DNA of 64,000 bases from Alkalibaculum sporogenes (GCF_009362815.1 NZ_WHNX01000002.1:62001-126000), one strand, 5' to 3'. Shown: positions 1 to 9,622, counted from the first letter of the stretch. The notes: generated by a model from the sequence alone, not told the origin. Made by a program: numbers and translations.

Positions 1-215
1 AGCTTTACAAAATTGGATTGATATAATATTATATATATATAATATTAAAAACATTAATGATTTTATAATGTTATTGATTATTATTTTTTAAAGAAGTATT
101 AAAATAATAATATAAGAACATAAATTATATATTTGAAATGTTCTTATAATATTAAGTCTACAACATTATATATTACACTTATATATATGTAGAAATAAAA
201 TCTCAAGGAGGAAAT

Positions 216-1586
216 ATGGAAAAAGAAACTAAACAATTAAGTAAAGCAGTCATCAATTCGTATGGTTTACCATCATTTGGATTTCAAATGTTTGTAAACA
301 TGGAAGTGTTTTTTTTCGCGGCATTCTTAACGGATTTTGCTATGATTCCTGTAGCAATAGCAGGAACAGTTATGATGATCACTAGTATATTTGACATTTT
401 ATGGGTACCTACTGCAGGTGTTATACTAGAGAAAAGTAATTTTAAATTTGGTGGTAAGTACAGATCATGGCTATTAGTTGGACCACCATTTGCTGCACTA
501 TTCTTTATTCTTCAATTTAGTAAAATAGGCTCAGTAACTGTGAATGCCGTAATTATTACAATAGGATTTATTGTCAGTCACTTAATATGGAATGTTTTTT
601 ATGCAGCACATATTGCTATGAATAATTCCATGACAACAATTAGGGAAGAAAGAATTTCCATGGCTTCAAATAGAGGTATGTTCAATGCATTAGGAGCAAT
701 AGTATTTGCTTTCACTGGTATTAAGATAGCAACTTCAATTGGTACAAGTGTTGGTAATCCTGCTATGGGATTCACTTTAACAGTTGTTATTACTGGTGCT
801 CTTATGATTTTAAGTAACTTGATTTTATACAGCATGACAAAACCATATGCTAATCATGGTGTTTCTACAAAAGTAGTTAGTAAAGAAGATAAAATGAAAA
901 TAGGAGAAATGTTGAAGCAAATAGTTGTTAACCCACCACTTATCGGACTTATGATGGCGGAATTAGGAAGATATTTAGGACGATTTGTTATTTTTGGTTT
1001 AGCATTTTATTACTTTAAATATGTTGTAGAAAATGTATTAGTCGTTGCAACATTTATGACTGGATTGAATGTTGTTTGTTTCTTCGGTGCTATGATTACT
1101 GCACCTCTTGCTAAGAAATTTGGAGAAAAAAATACATACATCTTATCTCTATGTATATTTATTATTGGTCTAATGACAGTATGGTTATTACCAATGAACT
1201 ATGTATCCTTTATGGTAGTTATGTTTATCGCTTACTTAGGTTATGGTATGCCAGATGCATTAGGCGTAGCTATGTATTCAGCTACAGTTGATTATGGTGA
1301 ATGGAAAACAGGGAAAAATGCTAGAGGATTTATTATGTCTCTAATAAGTTTGCCAATTAAGACAGCTATATTTGTTAGGAGTATTATTATCACTGCTGTA
1401 TTAGTTTCCGCAAATTATATACCTGATATGGAAGCAACACCTGAGTTAATTCAAGGGCTTAAAAACGGAATAGCTTTAGTTCCATCAATCTTTATTGGTT
1501 TAGGATTAATAATCATTGTAGTATTATATAAAATAACTCCAGAAACACAAATTAAAATGCAAGAAGAAATTGCAGCTCGTAAATAA
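216..1586 (+). CDS. GPH-family (MelB-like) cation:solute symporter
   Basis: A 456-residue polytopic membrane protein with about 12 hydrophobic segments. The late-loop motif DYGEWKTGKNARGF is typical of the glycoside-pentoside-hexuronide:cation symporter family, as is the FGGKYRSWLLVGPP loop after the third segment. The start is ATG behind AAGGAGG. It should import a small organic solute together with Na+ or H+ across the cytoplasmic membrane; the substrate cannot be read. A hairpin terminator follows within 50 bases, so on the downstream side it stands alone. A second member at 31409-32800 shares the YGEWKTG motif and sits beside a corrinoid methyltransferase gene, so a methylated solute is possible here too, but that is inference only. 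Confidence 0.85.
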   Translation: MEKETKQLSKAVINSYGLPSFGFQMFVNMEVFFFAAFLTDFAMIPVAIAGTVMMITSIFDILWVPTAGVILEKSNFKFGGKYRSWLLVGPPFAALFFILQFSKIGSVTVNAVIITIGFIVSHLIWNVFYAAHIAMNNSMTTIREERISMASNRGMFNALGAIVFAFTGIKIATSIGTSVGNPAMGFTLTVVITGALMILSNLILYSMTKPYANHGVSTKVVSKEDKMKIGEMLKQIVVNPPLIGLMMAELGRYLGRFVIFGLAFYYFKYVVENVLVVATFMTGLNVVCFFGAMITAPLAKKFGEKNTYILSLCIFIIGLMTVWLLPMNYVSFMVVMFIAYLGYGMPDALGVAMYSATVDYGEWKTGKNARGFIMSLISLPIKTAIFVRSIIITAVLVSANYIPDMEATPELIQGLKNGIALVPSIFIGLGLIIIVVLYKITPETQIKMQEEIAARK

Positions 1587-1605
1587 TTTTATAATACTAC
1601 TATTA

Positions 1606-1639
1606 AATAAGGCGGAGCACTGTAACGCCTTATTTTTTT
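1606..1639 (+). terminator. Rho-independent terminator after the symporter
   Basis: AATAAGGCG at 1606-1614 pairs with CGCCTTATT at 1626-1634 around an 11-base loop and runs into a T tract. It lies 20 bases past the symporter stop. The reverse strand has the stem but starts its run with A, so it is mainly a plus-strand terminator. Confidence 0.85.
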
Positions 1640-1691
1640 ACGTAAATTAGTGTAAAATGGAAGAACATATATGTAAATAACTACTTGGTAT

Positions 1692-2234
1692 TTATTTACA
1701 TTCGTTACCTCGATTTTTTCGCATCTTTTTCATAGAAGTTAGGAGATACCCACCTTTAAACCTTTTAGCTTCATAGCATATTATAAAAGCACGAGGTTCA
1801 AATTCTTCTATTATATGCATGAGTTCTTCTTCTCTACATCTTTTAGTAAGTATATCTAAGCGATATCTCTTACTGTCTCTACCTTCTCCTTCATAAACAG
1901 TTACACCGTAACCTTCATTTCTTAAATGATTTATCAGTTGTTCATTTTTCTCCATTAGATTAACTACTAAATTGTTATATCCTATTGCAAGCTTATTTTC
2001 AATAGCACCTCCAATTAGTATTCCAACACCAAATCCAACTGCGTACACTAACATTGCAATAACTCCAGTATTTTCACTAAGTACTAACGACAATGCGAAT
2101 ACATATATTAATGCCTCCATAAATCCAAGGAGAGATGCAAGGAGAGTCATATGTTTTACGAGAAACATTGTTCTAAGAGTAAAAATTGGTACATATATCA
2201 GTTGGACTAATATAATTAGAAAAATTTCATTAAT
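1692..2234 (-). CDS. UPF0316/YebE-type membrane protein (DUF5698 + DUF2179)
   Basis: About 180 residues. Three hydrophobic segments fill the first 80 residues; IGGAIENKLAIGY and then VTVYEGEGRDSKRYRLDI mark the DUF2179 domain of the UPF0316 family (Bacillus subtilis YebE type). DUF2179 is also the soluble domain of YitT-type proteins, and no enzymatic role is established. Start choice is unusual. The only ordinary in-frame start, GTG at 2243-2241, shares bases with the AAAGGAG ribosome site. The ATT at 2234-2232 lies 8 bases downstream of GGAG and gives INEIFLIILVQLIYVP, which lines up with the N-terminus I recall for YebE. I therefore prefer ATT, though the start is less certain than the family call. 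Confidence 0.8.
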   Translation of the reverse strand: MNEIFLIILVQLIYVPIFTLRTMFLVKHMTLLASLLGFMEALIYVFALSLVLSENTGVIAMLVYAVGFGVGILIGGAIENKLAIGYNNLVVNLMEKNEQLINHLRNEGYGVTVYEGEGRDSKRYRLDILTKRCREEELMHIIEEFEPRAFIICYEAKRFKGGYLLTSMKKMRKNRGNECK

Positions 2235-2276
2235 ATTAATCACTCCTTTGTAAACTAATTTTATTGGTACTTATAA

Positions 2277-2294
2277 AAACTATTATAATAGTTT
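2277..2294 (-). promoter_or_regulatory. 18-base palindrome over a TATAAT in the UPF0316 upstream region
   Basis: AAACTATTATAATAGTTT is a perfect palindrome that contains TATAAT on both strands, 43 bases upstream of the ATT start. It could be an operator overlapping the -10 element. AT-rich DNA yields such palindromes by chance fairly often, so confidence is low. Confidence 0.3.
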
Positions 2295-2430
2295 AAGTCT
2301 AATATACGATATAGTTTCTAATCATAATAATAGTAAATTAAGTATGAACGACAAGAATTACGCATTGCTAGCTTCTAGTTACGCTGACAGTTACCAAAGG
2401 CATGTAATTAGCCGCTTATTCCTCTTCAAA

Positions 2431-2467
2431 AACCAAGAGAAACGTTCTTCAACAGTTTCTCTTGGTT
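2431..2467. terminator. Hairpin downstream of the amidohydrolase gene
   Basis: AACCAAGAGAAAC at 2431-2443 pairs perfectly with GTTTCTCTTGGTT at 2455-2467 (13 bp, 11-base loop). On the minus strand it is followed by TTT only. It sits 140 bases past the amidohydrolase stop and is the likely end of that transcript. The rest of the 2244-2604 gap holds no gene that I can see. Confidence 0.55.
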
Positions 2468-2604
2468 TTAAATCTTCATATATAGAGTATCATGTTACTT
2501 TTTATCTTTAAATAATAATTTTAATAAAAACATATAAAAACATAGTTGTTTGATATAAAGAAAATAAAATTTTTAAGTAATCTAATTTAATTACCTAATA
2601 TCAT

Positions 2605-3462
2605 TCATAGCACTATTTTATTAAACACTGTAATTGCATTCGTATAGAATACAGCTTGGTGGTGTTTTGTTGGAATTAGCTCTTTAATCCATTTTATATA
2701 TGTTTGATGGGGGACTAGTGGCCAATCTGATCCGAAAAGTAATTTGTCATAAGAGTTAGCATACTCTATAGCCATTTTGATATGGTCTTTAAATAATTTA
2801 CTTTCTCCTCGTTCATTAATCACTTCTGTGCTCCCAATGATTAACCCTGAAAGGTCAGAATAAATATTACTACTGTTTGATATTATCGCTGCAGTATCCA
2901 TTACCCATGGATCTCCTAAATGTGCAATAACAAATTTTATATTAGGATACTTAAGCGCTATTCTATCAACTATTAATGGATGAGATTCACTTAAATAACC
3001 TTTAACCGAATAAGTTTTTCCACAGTGAATAACTATTGGAACACTATAGGTGTTTGCTAGACTATATATTACTCTATAGATTGGATTATCTATAGGTATA
3101 GGGTAGTAACCAGGATATAATTTTATGCCAACAACATTATCTTCTTGTAGTTTTTTTTCAATATTATGTAGCTCATAGACAAGATTGTCTTTTAAAGTAT
3201 ATGGATTTATTCCGATACAATAACGTAAACACGAAGGTACCGTGTCAAGAAGATTTATGATCATTGGATTGTGCTGCTTATGATCTGGAAAAGATTTTTC
3301 TTCAGTTTCTTGTAAACCCATTCCTATACCACAAACAATTTTATTGTTTTTAAATTCATTGGTTAATCCTTCTAAATCGTAATCGACTTTAGATATTGAC
3401 ATTGCACAATTTCTAAATCTTTTAATGTCAGAAAAATGTAAATGAGCATCAATTATTTTCAT
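2605..3462 (-). CDS. Amidohydrolase-2 family metal-dependent hydrolase
   Basis: A 285-residue soluble TIM-barrel protein. DAHLHF at residues 5-10 supplies the HxH metal ligands, IVIHCGKTY the next histidine, IAHLGDP another, and FGSDWP the C-terminal aspartate: the ordered signature of the amidohydrolase-2 family, which holds decarboxylases and lactonase-type hydrolases. The start is ATG behind AAGGAG. Length is normal for the family. The substrate is unknown. It reads alone on the minus strand, upstream of the UPF0316 gene. Confidence 0.85.
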   Translation of the reverse strand: MKIIDAHLHFSDIKRFRNCAMSISKVDYDLEGLTNEFKNNKIVCGIGMGLQETEEKSFPDHKQHNPMIINLLDTVPSCLRYCIGINPYTLKDNLVYELHNIEKKLQEDNVVGIKLYPGYYPIPIDNPIYRVIYSLANTYSVPIVIHCGKTYSVKGYLSESHPLIVDRIALKYPNIKFVIAHLGDPWVMDTAAIISNSSNIYSDLSGLIIGSTEVINERGESKLFKDHIKMAIEYANSYDKLLFGSDWPLVPHQTYIKWIKELIPTKHHQAVFYTNAITVFNKIVL

Positions 3463-3532
3463 AAAAACTCCTTAAGATCACTATATAAATAATATTTTAG
3501 TATATCTATTATCTCCATCTTTATACAATATA

Positions 3533-3548
3533 AGAAACAATTGTTTCT
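3533..3548. promoter_or_regulatory. 16-base perfect palindrome upstream of the amidohydrolase
   Basis: AGAAACAATTGTTTCT at 3533-3548 lies about 70 bases ahead of the amidohydrolase start on the minus strand. It is a candidate operator. No gene for a matching regulator is adjacent. Confidence 0.3.
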
Positions 3549-3627
3549 ATTCTATGATTATAAACAAATCTAAAGTAGAGACAATTAACGTAGGTATCTT
3601 GAAAGAAGTATACACTATCCTAAAATT

Positions 3628-4014
3628 CTATTTCAGATAAAATCCAACTAGTTCCATTTCAGTGTTATAAGAAATTGTGTATTGGATATCTCTATTAGAG
3701 TATTTTGCTAATGCAATTACTGTAGCTATATTATCTTTCTCTTGAAATACCATTTTAGAGATAGAATCATATTCGCCTATATCATCAAAATTTGACCATG
3801 CTTCTTGTAGAACTTCTACTGTTAACTGATTTTTTAAATTTTCTTGGGTACGATCTACGATTGCTTCAAAATTTTCATTATTTAAATAAGAAATTATTTC
3901 TTCAGTAGACTCTTTTAAAACTTGTTCACTATATTTATCACTTAATTGAGAAGAACCACATCCTCCTAAAAACATAATAATTGATAATATTAAAATCACT
4001 GATAAATTTTTCAA
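3628..4014 (-). CDS. DUF3887-like lipoprotein
   Basis: A 128-residue protein with a signal peptide and lipobox FLGGC, Cys19 being the lipidated residue. The mature part resembles the DUF3887 fold: a helix with EEIISYLNNENFEAIVD, then beta strands that include the TVIALAKYSNRDIQYTISYNTE stretch split over two strands. Such proteins sit on the outer face of the membrane; no catalytic role is known. The start is TTG with GGAG 10 bases upstream; no in-frame ATG is nearby. It is a single-gene unit. Confidence 0.7.
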   Translation of the reverse strand: MKNLSVILILSIIMFLGGCGSSQLSDKYSEQVLKESTEEIISYLNNENFEAIVDRTQENLKNQLTVEVLQEAWSNFDDIGEYDSISKMVFQEKDNIATVIALAKYSNRDIQYTISYNTEMELVGFYLK

Positions 4015-4191
4015 TTAAATTCATCTCCACTCTAATTTTTATAGTAGTTATTTTCTAAATATATTATATTTAACAACGTATATAAATGCAAACAATAAAC
4101 GCACATTAGCTTTTGTAAATAATAGGTATATATTATATAATATTACTATAATTAATATATATAATATATACAAAGAATAGTGATACATTTG

Positions 4192-4206
4192 AGTTTAATA
4201 TAAACT
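4192..4206. promoter_or_regulatory. AGTTTA-ATA-TAAACT inverted repeat upstream of the GH65 gene
   Basis: A 6-bp perfect inverted repeat with a 3-base centre, about 100 bases ahead of the GH65 start, in an otherwise very AT-rich spacer without a convincing promoter. It may be a regulator site for the trehalose cluster; this is weak evidence. Confidence 0.2.
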
Positions 4207-4307
4207 AAAAGATTAAATGTATTAAGATATGGGTATTAAATAAAATACAAGTTTTTTTTAGGACTAACGTCTATATTATATTTTGATATCATTTGAAAGG
4301 AGTTTCT

Positions 4308-6611
4308 ATGCAAAATAAATATACCACTTATATTCTCAACGAACAGAAATTAGATAATTATAATTTATTATTAAATGAAACATTATTTCATAATGCAAAC
4401 GGTTATATTGGAGTGCGTTCTGTTTTTGAAGAAGGTTATCCAGATGGTTTCGAATCTATACGAGGCCAATATATCAATGGATTTTATGATTTTTCTCAGA
4501 TGAAACAGGCTGAAAATTTATATGGGTTAACACAAGAGAAGCAAACTATGCTAAATATAGCGGATACTCAATCTATTATATTACATCTAGAAGATGAAAA
4601 ATTTAGTATGTTTGAAGGCAAAGTACTAGATAGTATTAGGTGGGTTGATATGGAAAAAGGTGTTACTGGAAGGTATGTACAGTGGCGTTCACCAAAGGGT
4701 AAGGAAATAGAATTAACTATTATACGAATGACATCTTTTCATCAATTAACCCTATTTACTACTTCTTACGAGGTAAAACCATTAAACTTTTCTGGTGAAA
4801 TTACGATTGAGTCAAGTCATGATGGTAATGTTTTAAATTATACTGATTGCAATGATCCACGTGTTGCAGATGATGGAATTCGATACTTAACTCCTATTAG
4901 TTGTGAAATAAAAAAAGGTGCATCTTATATAACTTCTAAAACAACTAAATCAAATTGTACTATTACAAGTTGTGTCAAAAATATTTTACTACAAGATCAT
5001 GAGCGTCAATTCACTATTGATAACAACAATGCTATATGTCAAATGACAACAGAAGCAAATCTAGGTGGAACTATAAAACTAATTAAATATGCTGTTTTTT
5101 GCGATTCTATTCGTTATGAAGATTGTAGAGAGCAAGCTGGGGTAGAACTTGAAAAGGCACTTTCTACGTCTTTAGAGTCTTTATATAAAAAACAAGAGGA
5201 TTATCTAAGCGTATATTGGAATAATTGTGATGTAAAAATAGAAGGGGACGATGAATTAAGTCGAGCAATGCATTATAACTTATATCAATTAATTCAATCT
5301 GTCGGTAAGGACGAACATAGTAATATTGCACCAAAAGGATTAAGCGGGGAAGGATATGAGGGACATTATTTCTGGGACACTGAAATGTATATTGAACCTT
5401 TTTTTACTGTAACTAATCCTTCTATTACTAAAAATCTTATAAACTATAGATTCTCAATTTTAGAAATGGCAAAAGAAAATGCAAGAATTTTAGGACATAG
5501 TAAAGGTGCACTTTACCCATGGAGAACAATTATGGGTAAAGAATGTTCAGGTTATTTTCCTGCAGGTTCTGCACAATACCATATTAACGGTGATATAGCA
5601 TATTCTATTATTGCTTATTATTTGGCGACAAAAGATTTATCCCTTCTAAAAGAAAAAGGAGGTGAAATTATCTTTGAAACTGCACGTTTGTGGATGGATA
5701 CAGGAAATTTCCATAATGATATTTTTTATATAAACGACATAACTGGGCCAGATGAATATACATGTATTGTTAATAATAATTACTATACCAATGTTATAGC
5801 ACAATACCACCTTAATTGGGCAGTAAAAGTATATGACCTATTAAAAAATACAGAAATATTTGATGAGCTTGTGAATAAAATAGACTTGAAATTTGAAGAA
5901 ATAGAAGATTTCCATGCTGCAGCCGATGCAATGTATCTAGCATACGATTCAAAATTAAAGATAAATCCACAAGACGATTCTTTCCTTCAAAAAAGAAGAT
6001 TAGATTTACAAAAGATACCAAAAGATAAATTTCCCTTACTTTTATATTACCACCCTCTGCATCTATATAGGCATCAAGTCTGTAAGCAACCTGATACTAT
6101 AATGGCACATTTTATTATTGAGGATGTTCAGAGTCTAGAAACCATGCGCAATTCATATGATTATTATGAAGAGATTACAACTCATGATTCATCTTTATCA
6201 GATTGTATATTTGGCATAATGGCAGCAAAATTGGGAATGGAAGAAAAATCATTTGATTATTTTTGTCATTCAGCAAAGTTAGACTTAAAAGATAAACATA
6301 AAAATACTAAACACGGAATTCATACTGCCAATATGGGTGGTAATTATATGGCAATTGTTTATGGCTTTGGAGGATTTCGTCTAAAAGAAGAAGGGATATT
6401 TTTTGCTCCAATACTTCCTGTGAAATGGGTTAGTTACCAATTCAAAATTTCTTACGAAGATAGCAGGATTATTATTATTGTTAAAGAAGATATCTGTTGT
6501 TTTAGATTAGAACACGGGAGTGCCAAAACTATACACGTGTATGATAAGATATATCATTTGAAAGATATGCTTATTATTAATAGAAGATACAACAAAGAAG
6601 AGAGGTCTTAG
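4308..6611 (+). CDS. GH65 disaccharide phosphorylase (trehalose/maltose/kojibiose type)
   Basis: A 767-residue cytoplasmic enzyme. An N-terminal beta-sandwich is followed by an (alpha/alpha)6 barrel containing HYFWDTEMYIEPFF and DITGPDEYT, whose Glu483 is the family's general acid; HTANMGGNYMAIVYGFGG near the end is the phosphate-site region. GH65 phosphorylases split an alpha-linked glucose disaccharide with phosphate to beta-glucose 1-phosphate. The exact sugar is not set by these motifs, but the next gene (beta-phosphoglucomutase) and the trehalose-6-phosphate synthase after it make trehalose or trehalose 6-phosphate the best guess. I use ATG 4308 behind AAAGGAG; an in-frame TTG at 4293 lies before the ribosome site. 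The stop abuts the next ATG. Confidence 0.9.
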   Translation: MQNKYTTYILNEQKLDNYNLLLNETLFHNANGYIGVRSVFEEGYPDGFESIRGQYINGFYDFSQMKQAENLYGLTQEKQTMLNIADTQSIILHLEDEKFSMFEGKVLDSIRWVDMEKGVTGRYVQWRSPKGKEIELTIIRMTSFHQLTLFTTSYEVKPLNFSGEITIESSHDGNVLNYTDCNDPRVADDGIRYLTPISCEIKKGASYITSKTTKSNCTITSCVKNILLQDHERQFTIDNNNAICQMTTEANLGGTIKLIKYAVFCDSIRYEDCREQAGVELEKALSTSLESLYKKQEDYLSVYWNNCDVKIEGDDELSRAMHYNLYQLIQSVGKDEHSNIAPKGLSGEGYEGHYFWDTEMYIEPFFTVTNPSITKNLINYRFSILEMAKENARILGHSKGALYPWRTIMGKECSGYFPAGSAQYHINGDIAYSIIAYYLATKDLSLLKEKGGEIIFETARLWMDTGNFHNDIFYINDITGPDEYTCIVNNNYYTNVIAQYHLNWAVKVYDLLKNTEIFDELVNKIDLKFEEIEDFHAAADAMYLAYDSKLKINPQDDSFLQKRRLDLQKIPKDKFPLLLYYHPLHLYRHQVCKQPDTIMAHFIIEDVQSLETMRNSYDYYEEITTHDSSLSDCIFGIMAAKLGMEEKSFDYFCHSAKLDLKDKHKNTKHGIHTANMGGNYMAIVYGFGGFRLKEEGIFFAPILPVKWVSYQFKISYEDSRIIIIVKEDICCFRLEHGSAKTIHVYDKIYHLKDMLIINRRYNKEERS

Positions 6612-7250
6612 ATGCGATATCAAGCAGTAATATTTGATTTAGATGGAGTTCTTTGTCATACTGATCACTATCATTATTTAGCATGGAAAAAAGTAGCAAA
6701 TGAATTAAATGTATATTTTGATGAAAAAATTAATAATCGTCTAAGAGGGATTAGTCGGATGGAAAGTCTAGAAATAGTTTTAGAACTTTATCCTAAGCAA
6801 CTTTCTGAAGTAGAGAAGAATCATTACGCGCAAATGAAAAACGATTATTACCTTGAACTACTGCAATCTATGTCACCAGAGACGGTTACAGAAGATGTAA
6901 CAAATACATTAAATGAAATAAAAAATAAGGATACTATTATGGCAATAGGTTCTTCTAGTAAAAATGCAAAATTTATTTTAAAGCGTATTGGTTTAATAGA
7001 TTATTTCGCTGCCATATCTGATGGTAACAATATAATACACTCTAAACCACATCCTGAAGTATTTCTAAAAGCTAGCGAATATATAGGAGTCAAACCTAAT
7101 AATTGTTTAGTAGTTGAAGACGCTAGTGCTGGAATTGAAGCAGCTATATCTGCAAAGATGGATTGTGCTGCCATAGGTGATGGCAAAAGTAATTTGAGTG
7201 CTACATACAAACTAAACTGTCTATCAGAGTTATTAGAAATTCTATACTAG
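6612..7250 (+). CDS. pgmB: Beta-phosphoglucomutase
   Basis: A 212-residue HAD-superfamily enzyme that turns beta-glucose 1-phosphate into glucose 6-phosphate. FDLDGVLCHTD carries the phospho-acceptor Asp9 and acid/base Asp11. The helical cap follows with LRGISRMESLEIVL, then GSSSKNAKFIL, KPHPEVFLKA and VVEDASAGIEAA complete the HAD motifs. The start codon directly follows the GH65 stop, so the two are translationally coupled, and the pairing GH65 plus beta-PGM is a standard catabolic unit. Length is normal. Confidence 0.93.
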   Translation: MRYQAVIFDLDGVLCHTDHYHYLAWKKVANELNVYFDEKINNRLRGISRMESLEIVLELYPKQLSEVEKNHYAQMKNDYYLELLQSMSPETVTEDVTNTLNEIKNKDTIMAIGSSSKNAKFILKRIGLIDYFAAISDGNNIIHSKPHPEVFLKASEYIGVKPNNCLVVEDASAGIEAAISAKMDCAAIGDGKSNLSATYKLNCLSELLEILY

Positions 7251-7295
7251 AACTAAAATGCTACATAAATTTTAATAAGGAAAGAGGCGTGAAAA

Positions 7296-9509
7296 GTGAG
7301 TAAAATTATATTTGTATCAAATCGATTACCGGTTACTGTAAGTAAAAATCAAGATGAAATTACATATAACAAAAGTATTGGTGGACTCGCTACAGGTTTG
7401 AAAAGTTATCATGAAAAATCTGATAGTTTATGGGTAGGGTGGCCAGGGATTTCGAATGAAGAAATTAACGTTACTGAAACTCAAAATATAGAAAATAAGC
7501 TTATGAACGATTATAAGTGTCTTCCTGTTTTATTGTCAAATAAGGATATTGAGGAATACTATTTTGGATTTTGCAATAATACTATTTGGCCATTGTTCCA
7601 TTATTTCACAAATAAGACAGAGTATGAATTTAGTACTTGGGAGACTTATCAGAAAGTCAATAAAATATTTTTCGATGCTGTTGATTCAATAATTGAAGAG
7701 GATGATACTATATGGATACATGATTATCAATTGATGTTATTACCTAAAATGATTAAAGAAAAATATCCAAATACTAAAATAGGATTTTTTCTTCACATTC
7801 CATTTCCATCATATGAAATATTTCGATTGCTAGTATGGAGAGAAGAAATAATACTCGGTATATTAGGAGCAGATTTAATTGGATTTCATACTTACGAATA
7901 TGTAAGACATTTTTTAAGTTGCACTAGAAGGCTTATAGGGTTAGAACACAATCTAAATCAGATAACATATGAAGATCGTTATGTACAAGTAGATGCTTTT
8001 CCTATGGGTATAGATTATGATTTTTTTTCTAAGGATTATGATGATAATCAATTTCAAATTGAAGCTAAAGAAATAGTAGATAACATTAAAGGTACTGCCA
8101 TGATTCTATCTATTGATCGGCTTGATTACACTAAGGGTATACCAGAGCGTATTAAAGCTTTTTCATATTTTCTACAGAAATATCCAGAATATATAGGGAA
8201 GGTTAGATTAAACTTGATTGTTGCACCTTCTAGGGTAGAAGTAGAATCATATGAGTTGCTAAGAAGAGAAATTACTGAATTAGTTAGTGAAATAAATGGT
8301 AAGTTTGGAACTTTTAGTTGGATGCCTATATGGTTTTTCTTCCAATCATTTACACAAGAAAGCCTGATTGCATTTTATAGGCATTCACAAGTTTTACTTG
8401 TGACGCCTCTACGCGATGGCATGAACCTGGTAGCTAAGGAATACATTGCTTCAAGAAATGACTATGATGGTATGGTAGTTATTAGTGAAACGGCAGGAGC
8501 AGCTAGTGAATTAGGAGAAGCGGTAATAGTAAACGTAAATGATTATGATGCTATCTCTTTGGGAATTAAAACAGCGTTAGAAATGCCACATGAAGAAAAA
8601 ATTTCTAGAAACAAAATTATGCATACACGTTTAAAAAGATATAATGTGGAATTTTGGGCTAGTGAGTTTTTAAATACACTTGAAAGGACTGCAGAGGAGT
8701 CGCGACTTGTAATTGCCCAACGAAGTATTGAGCGAGATAGTAATATTATCGAACAAGACTATAAATCAGCACAAAAAAGAGTTCTTTTTTTAGATTATGA
8801 TGGTACTTTAGTTGGATTTAAACCTAGACCTGAGCAAGCTAAACCAGATTTAGAACTTAGAGAACTATTGACTGATTTGACAAAAGACCCTAAAAACACG
8901 GTTGTAATCATATCAGGGAGAGATAGACATACCTTAGATGATTGGCTGGGTGATCTTAATTTACACTTTATAGCATCTCATGGTTTATGGCTTCGTCCTC
9001 CTAATGAAGATTGGACAATGAGCATTTCTCTAACAAATGATTGGAAAGATTCAGTTCGGCATTTACTAGAAATGTATACTGATCGCATGCCTGGTTCTTT
9101 AATCGAAGAAAAAGAATTTTCAATTGCATGGCATTATAGGCAATGTGAACCTGATATGGCTGCAGTTAAACTAAGCGAAGTTAGGGAAGCACTAATGTAT
9201 ATGACCGCTTCAATGAATTTAGGGCTACAAGAGGGAAATAAAGTTCTAGAAATAAAAGATAATAGGGTTAATAAGGGTTTTGCATCTTCATCATATATTC
9301 ATAGTGAAGAATTCGACTTTATTCTAGGGGTAGGAGATGACTTTACTGATGAAGACTTATTTTTGTCATTGCCAGAAGATGCCTTTACAATAAAAATCGG
9401 ATTAGGTAACACGAATGCTAAATATCATCTTAAATCATGGAAATCTATGAGGGCGCTACTAAAAAAATTGATTAATACTAATGAAAAGCAATTATCAAAC
9501 TATAGGTAA
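7296..9509 (+). CDS. Bifunctional trehalose-6-phosphate synthase/phosphatase
   Basis: A 737-residue fusion. Residues 1 to about 470 form a GT20 synthase (SNRLPVTVSKN, SIGGLATGLKSYHEKSDSLW in part, WIHDYQLMLLP, RLDYTKGIPERIKAF, VTPLRDGMNLVAKEYI), which makes trehalose 6-phosphate from UDP-glucose and glucose 6-phosphate. From about residue 490 a HAD phosphatase begins, with LDYDGT (Asp500, Asp502) and GVGDDFTDEDLF, which removes the phosphate. Most bacteria keep these as separate otsA and otsB genes. The start is GTG with an AAGGAAAGAGG site, 45 bases past beta-PGM, so one transcript probably carries synthesis and breakdown enzymes. No regulator is adjacent. Confidence 0.92.
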   Translation: MSKIIFVSNRLPVTVSKNQDEITYNKSIGGLATGLKSYHEKSDSLWVGWPGISNEEINVTETQNIENKLMNDYKCLPVLLSNKDIEEYYFGFCNNTIWPLFHYFTNKTEYEFSTWETYQKVNKIFFDAVDSIIEEDDTIWIHDYQLMLLPKMIKEKYPNTKIGFFLHIPFPSYEIFRLLVWREEIILGILGADLIGFHTYEYVRHFLSCTRRLIGLEHNLNQITYEDRYVQVDAFPMGIDYDFFSKDYDDNQFQIEAKEIVDNIKGTAMILSIDRLDYTKGIPERIKAFSYFLQKYPEYIGKVRLNLIVAPSRVEVESYELLRREITELVSEINGKFGTFSWMPIWFFFQSFTQESLIAFYRHSQVLLVTPLRDGMNLVAKEYIASRNDYDGMVVISETAGAASELGEAVIVNVNDYDAISLGIKTALEMPHEEKISRNKIMHTRLKRYNVEFWASEFLNTLERTAEESRLVIAQRSIERDSNIIEQDYKSAQKRVLFLDYDGTLVGFKPRPEQAKPDLELRELLTDLTKDPKNTVVIISGRDRHTLDDWLGDLNLHFIASHGLWLRPPNEDWTMSISLTNDWKDSVRHLLEMYTDRMPGSLIEEKEFSIAWHYRQCEPDMAAVKLSEVREALMYMTASMNLGLQEGNKVLEIKDNRVNKGFASSSYIHSEEFDFILGVGDDFTDEDLFLSLPEDAFTIKIGLGNTNAKYHLKSWKSMRALLKKLINTNEKQLSNYR

Positions 9510-9543
9510 TAATTTATATTTAAAATCAAATGTATCAATTACC

Positions 9544-9572
9544 TTGACTTGTAATTAAGCTCTTGTTAAAAT
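9544..9572 (+). promoter_or_regulatory. Sigma-A-type promoter of corrinoid gene 1
   Basis: TTGACT at 9544-9549, a 17-base spacer and TAAAAT at 9567-9572 form a near-consensus promoter 50 bases ahead of the corrinoid gene. It shows that this gene has its own transcript, separate from the trehalose cluster. Confidence 0.6.
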
Positions 9573-9622
9573 TAAGTAGACTTAAGTAATATAATTATTA
9601 TCTTATTTTAGGAGGTATTTCA

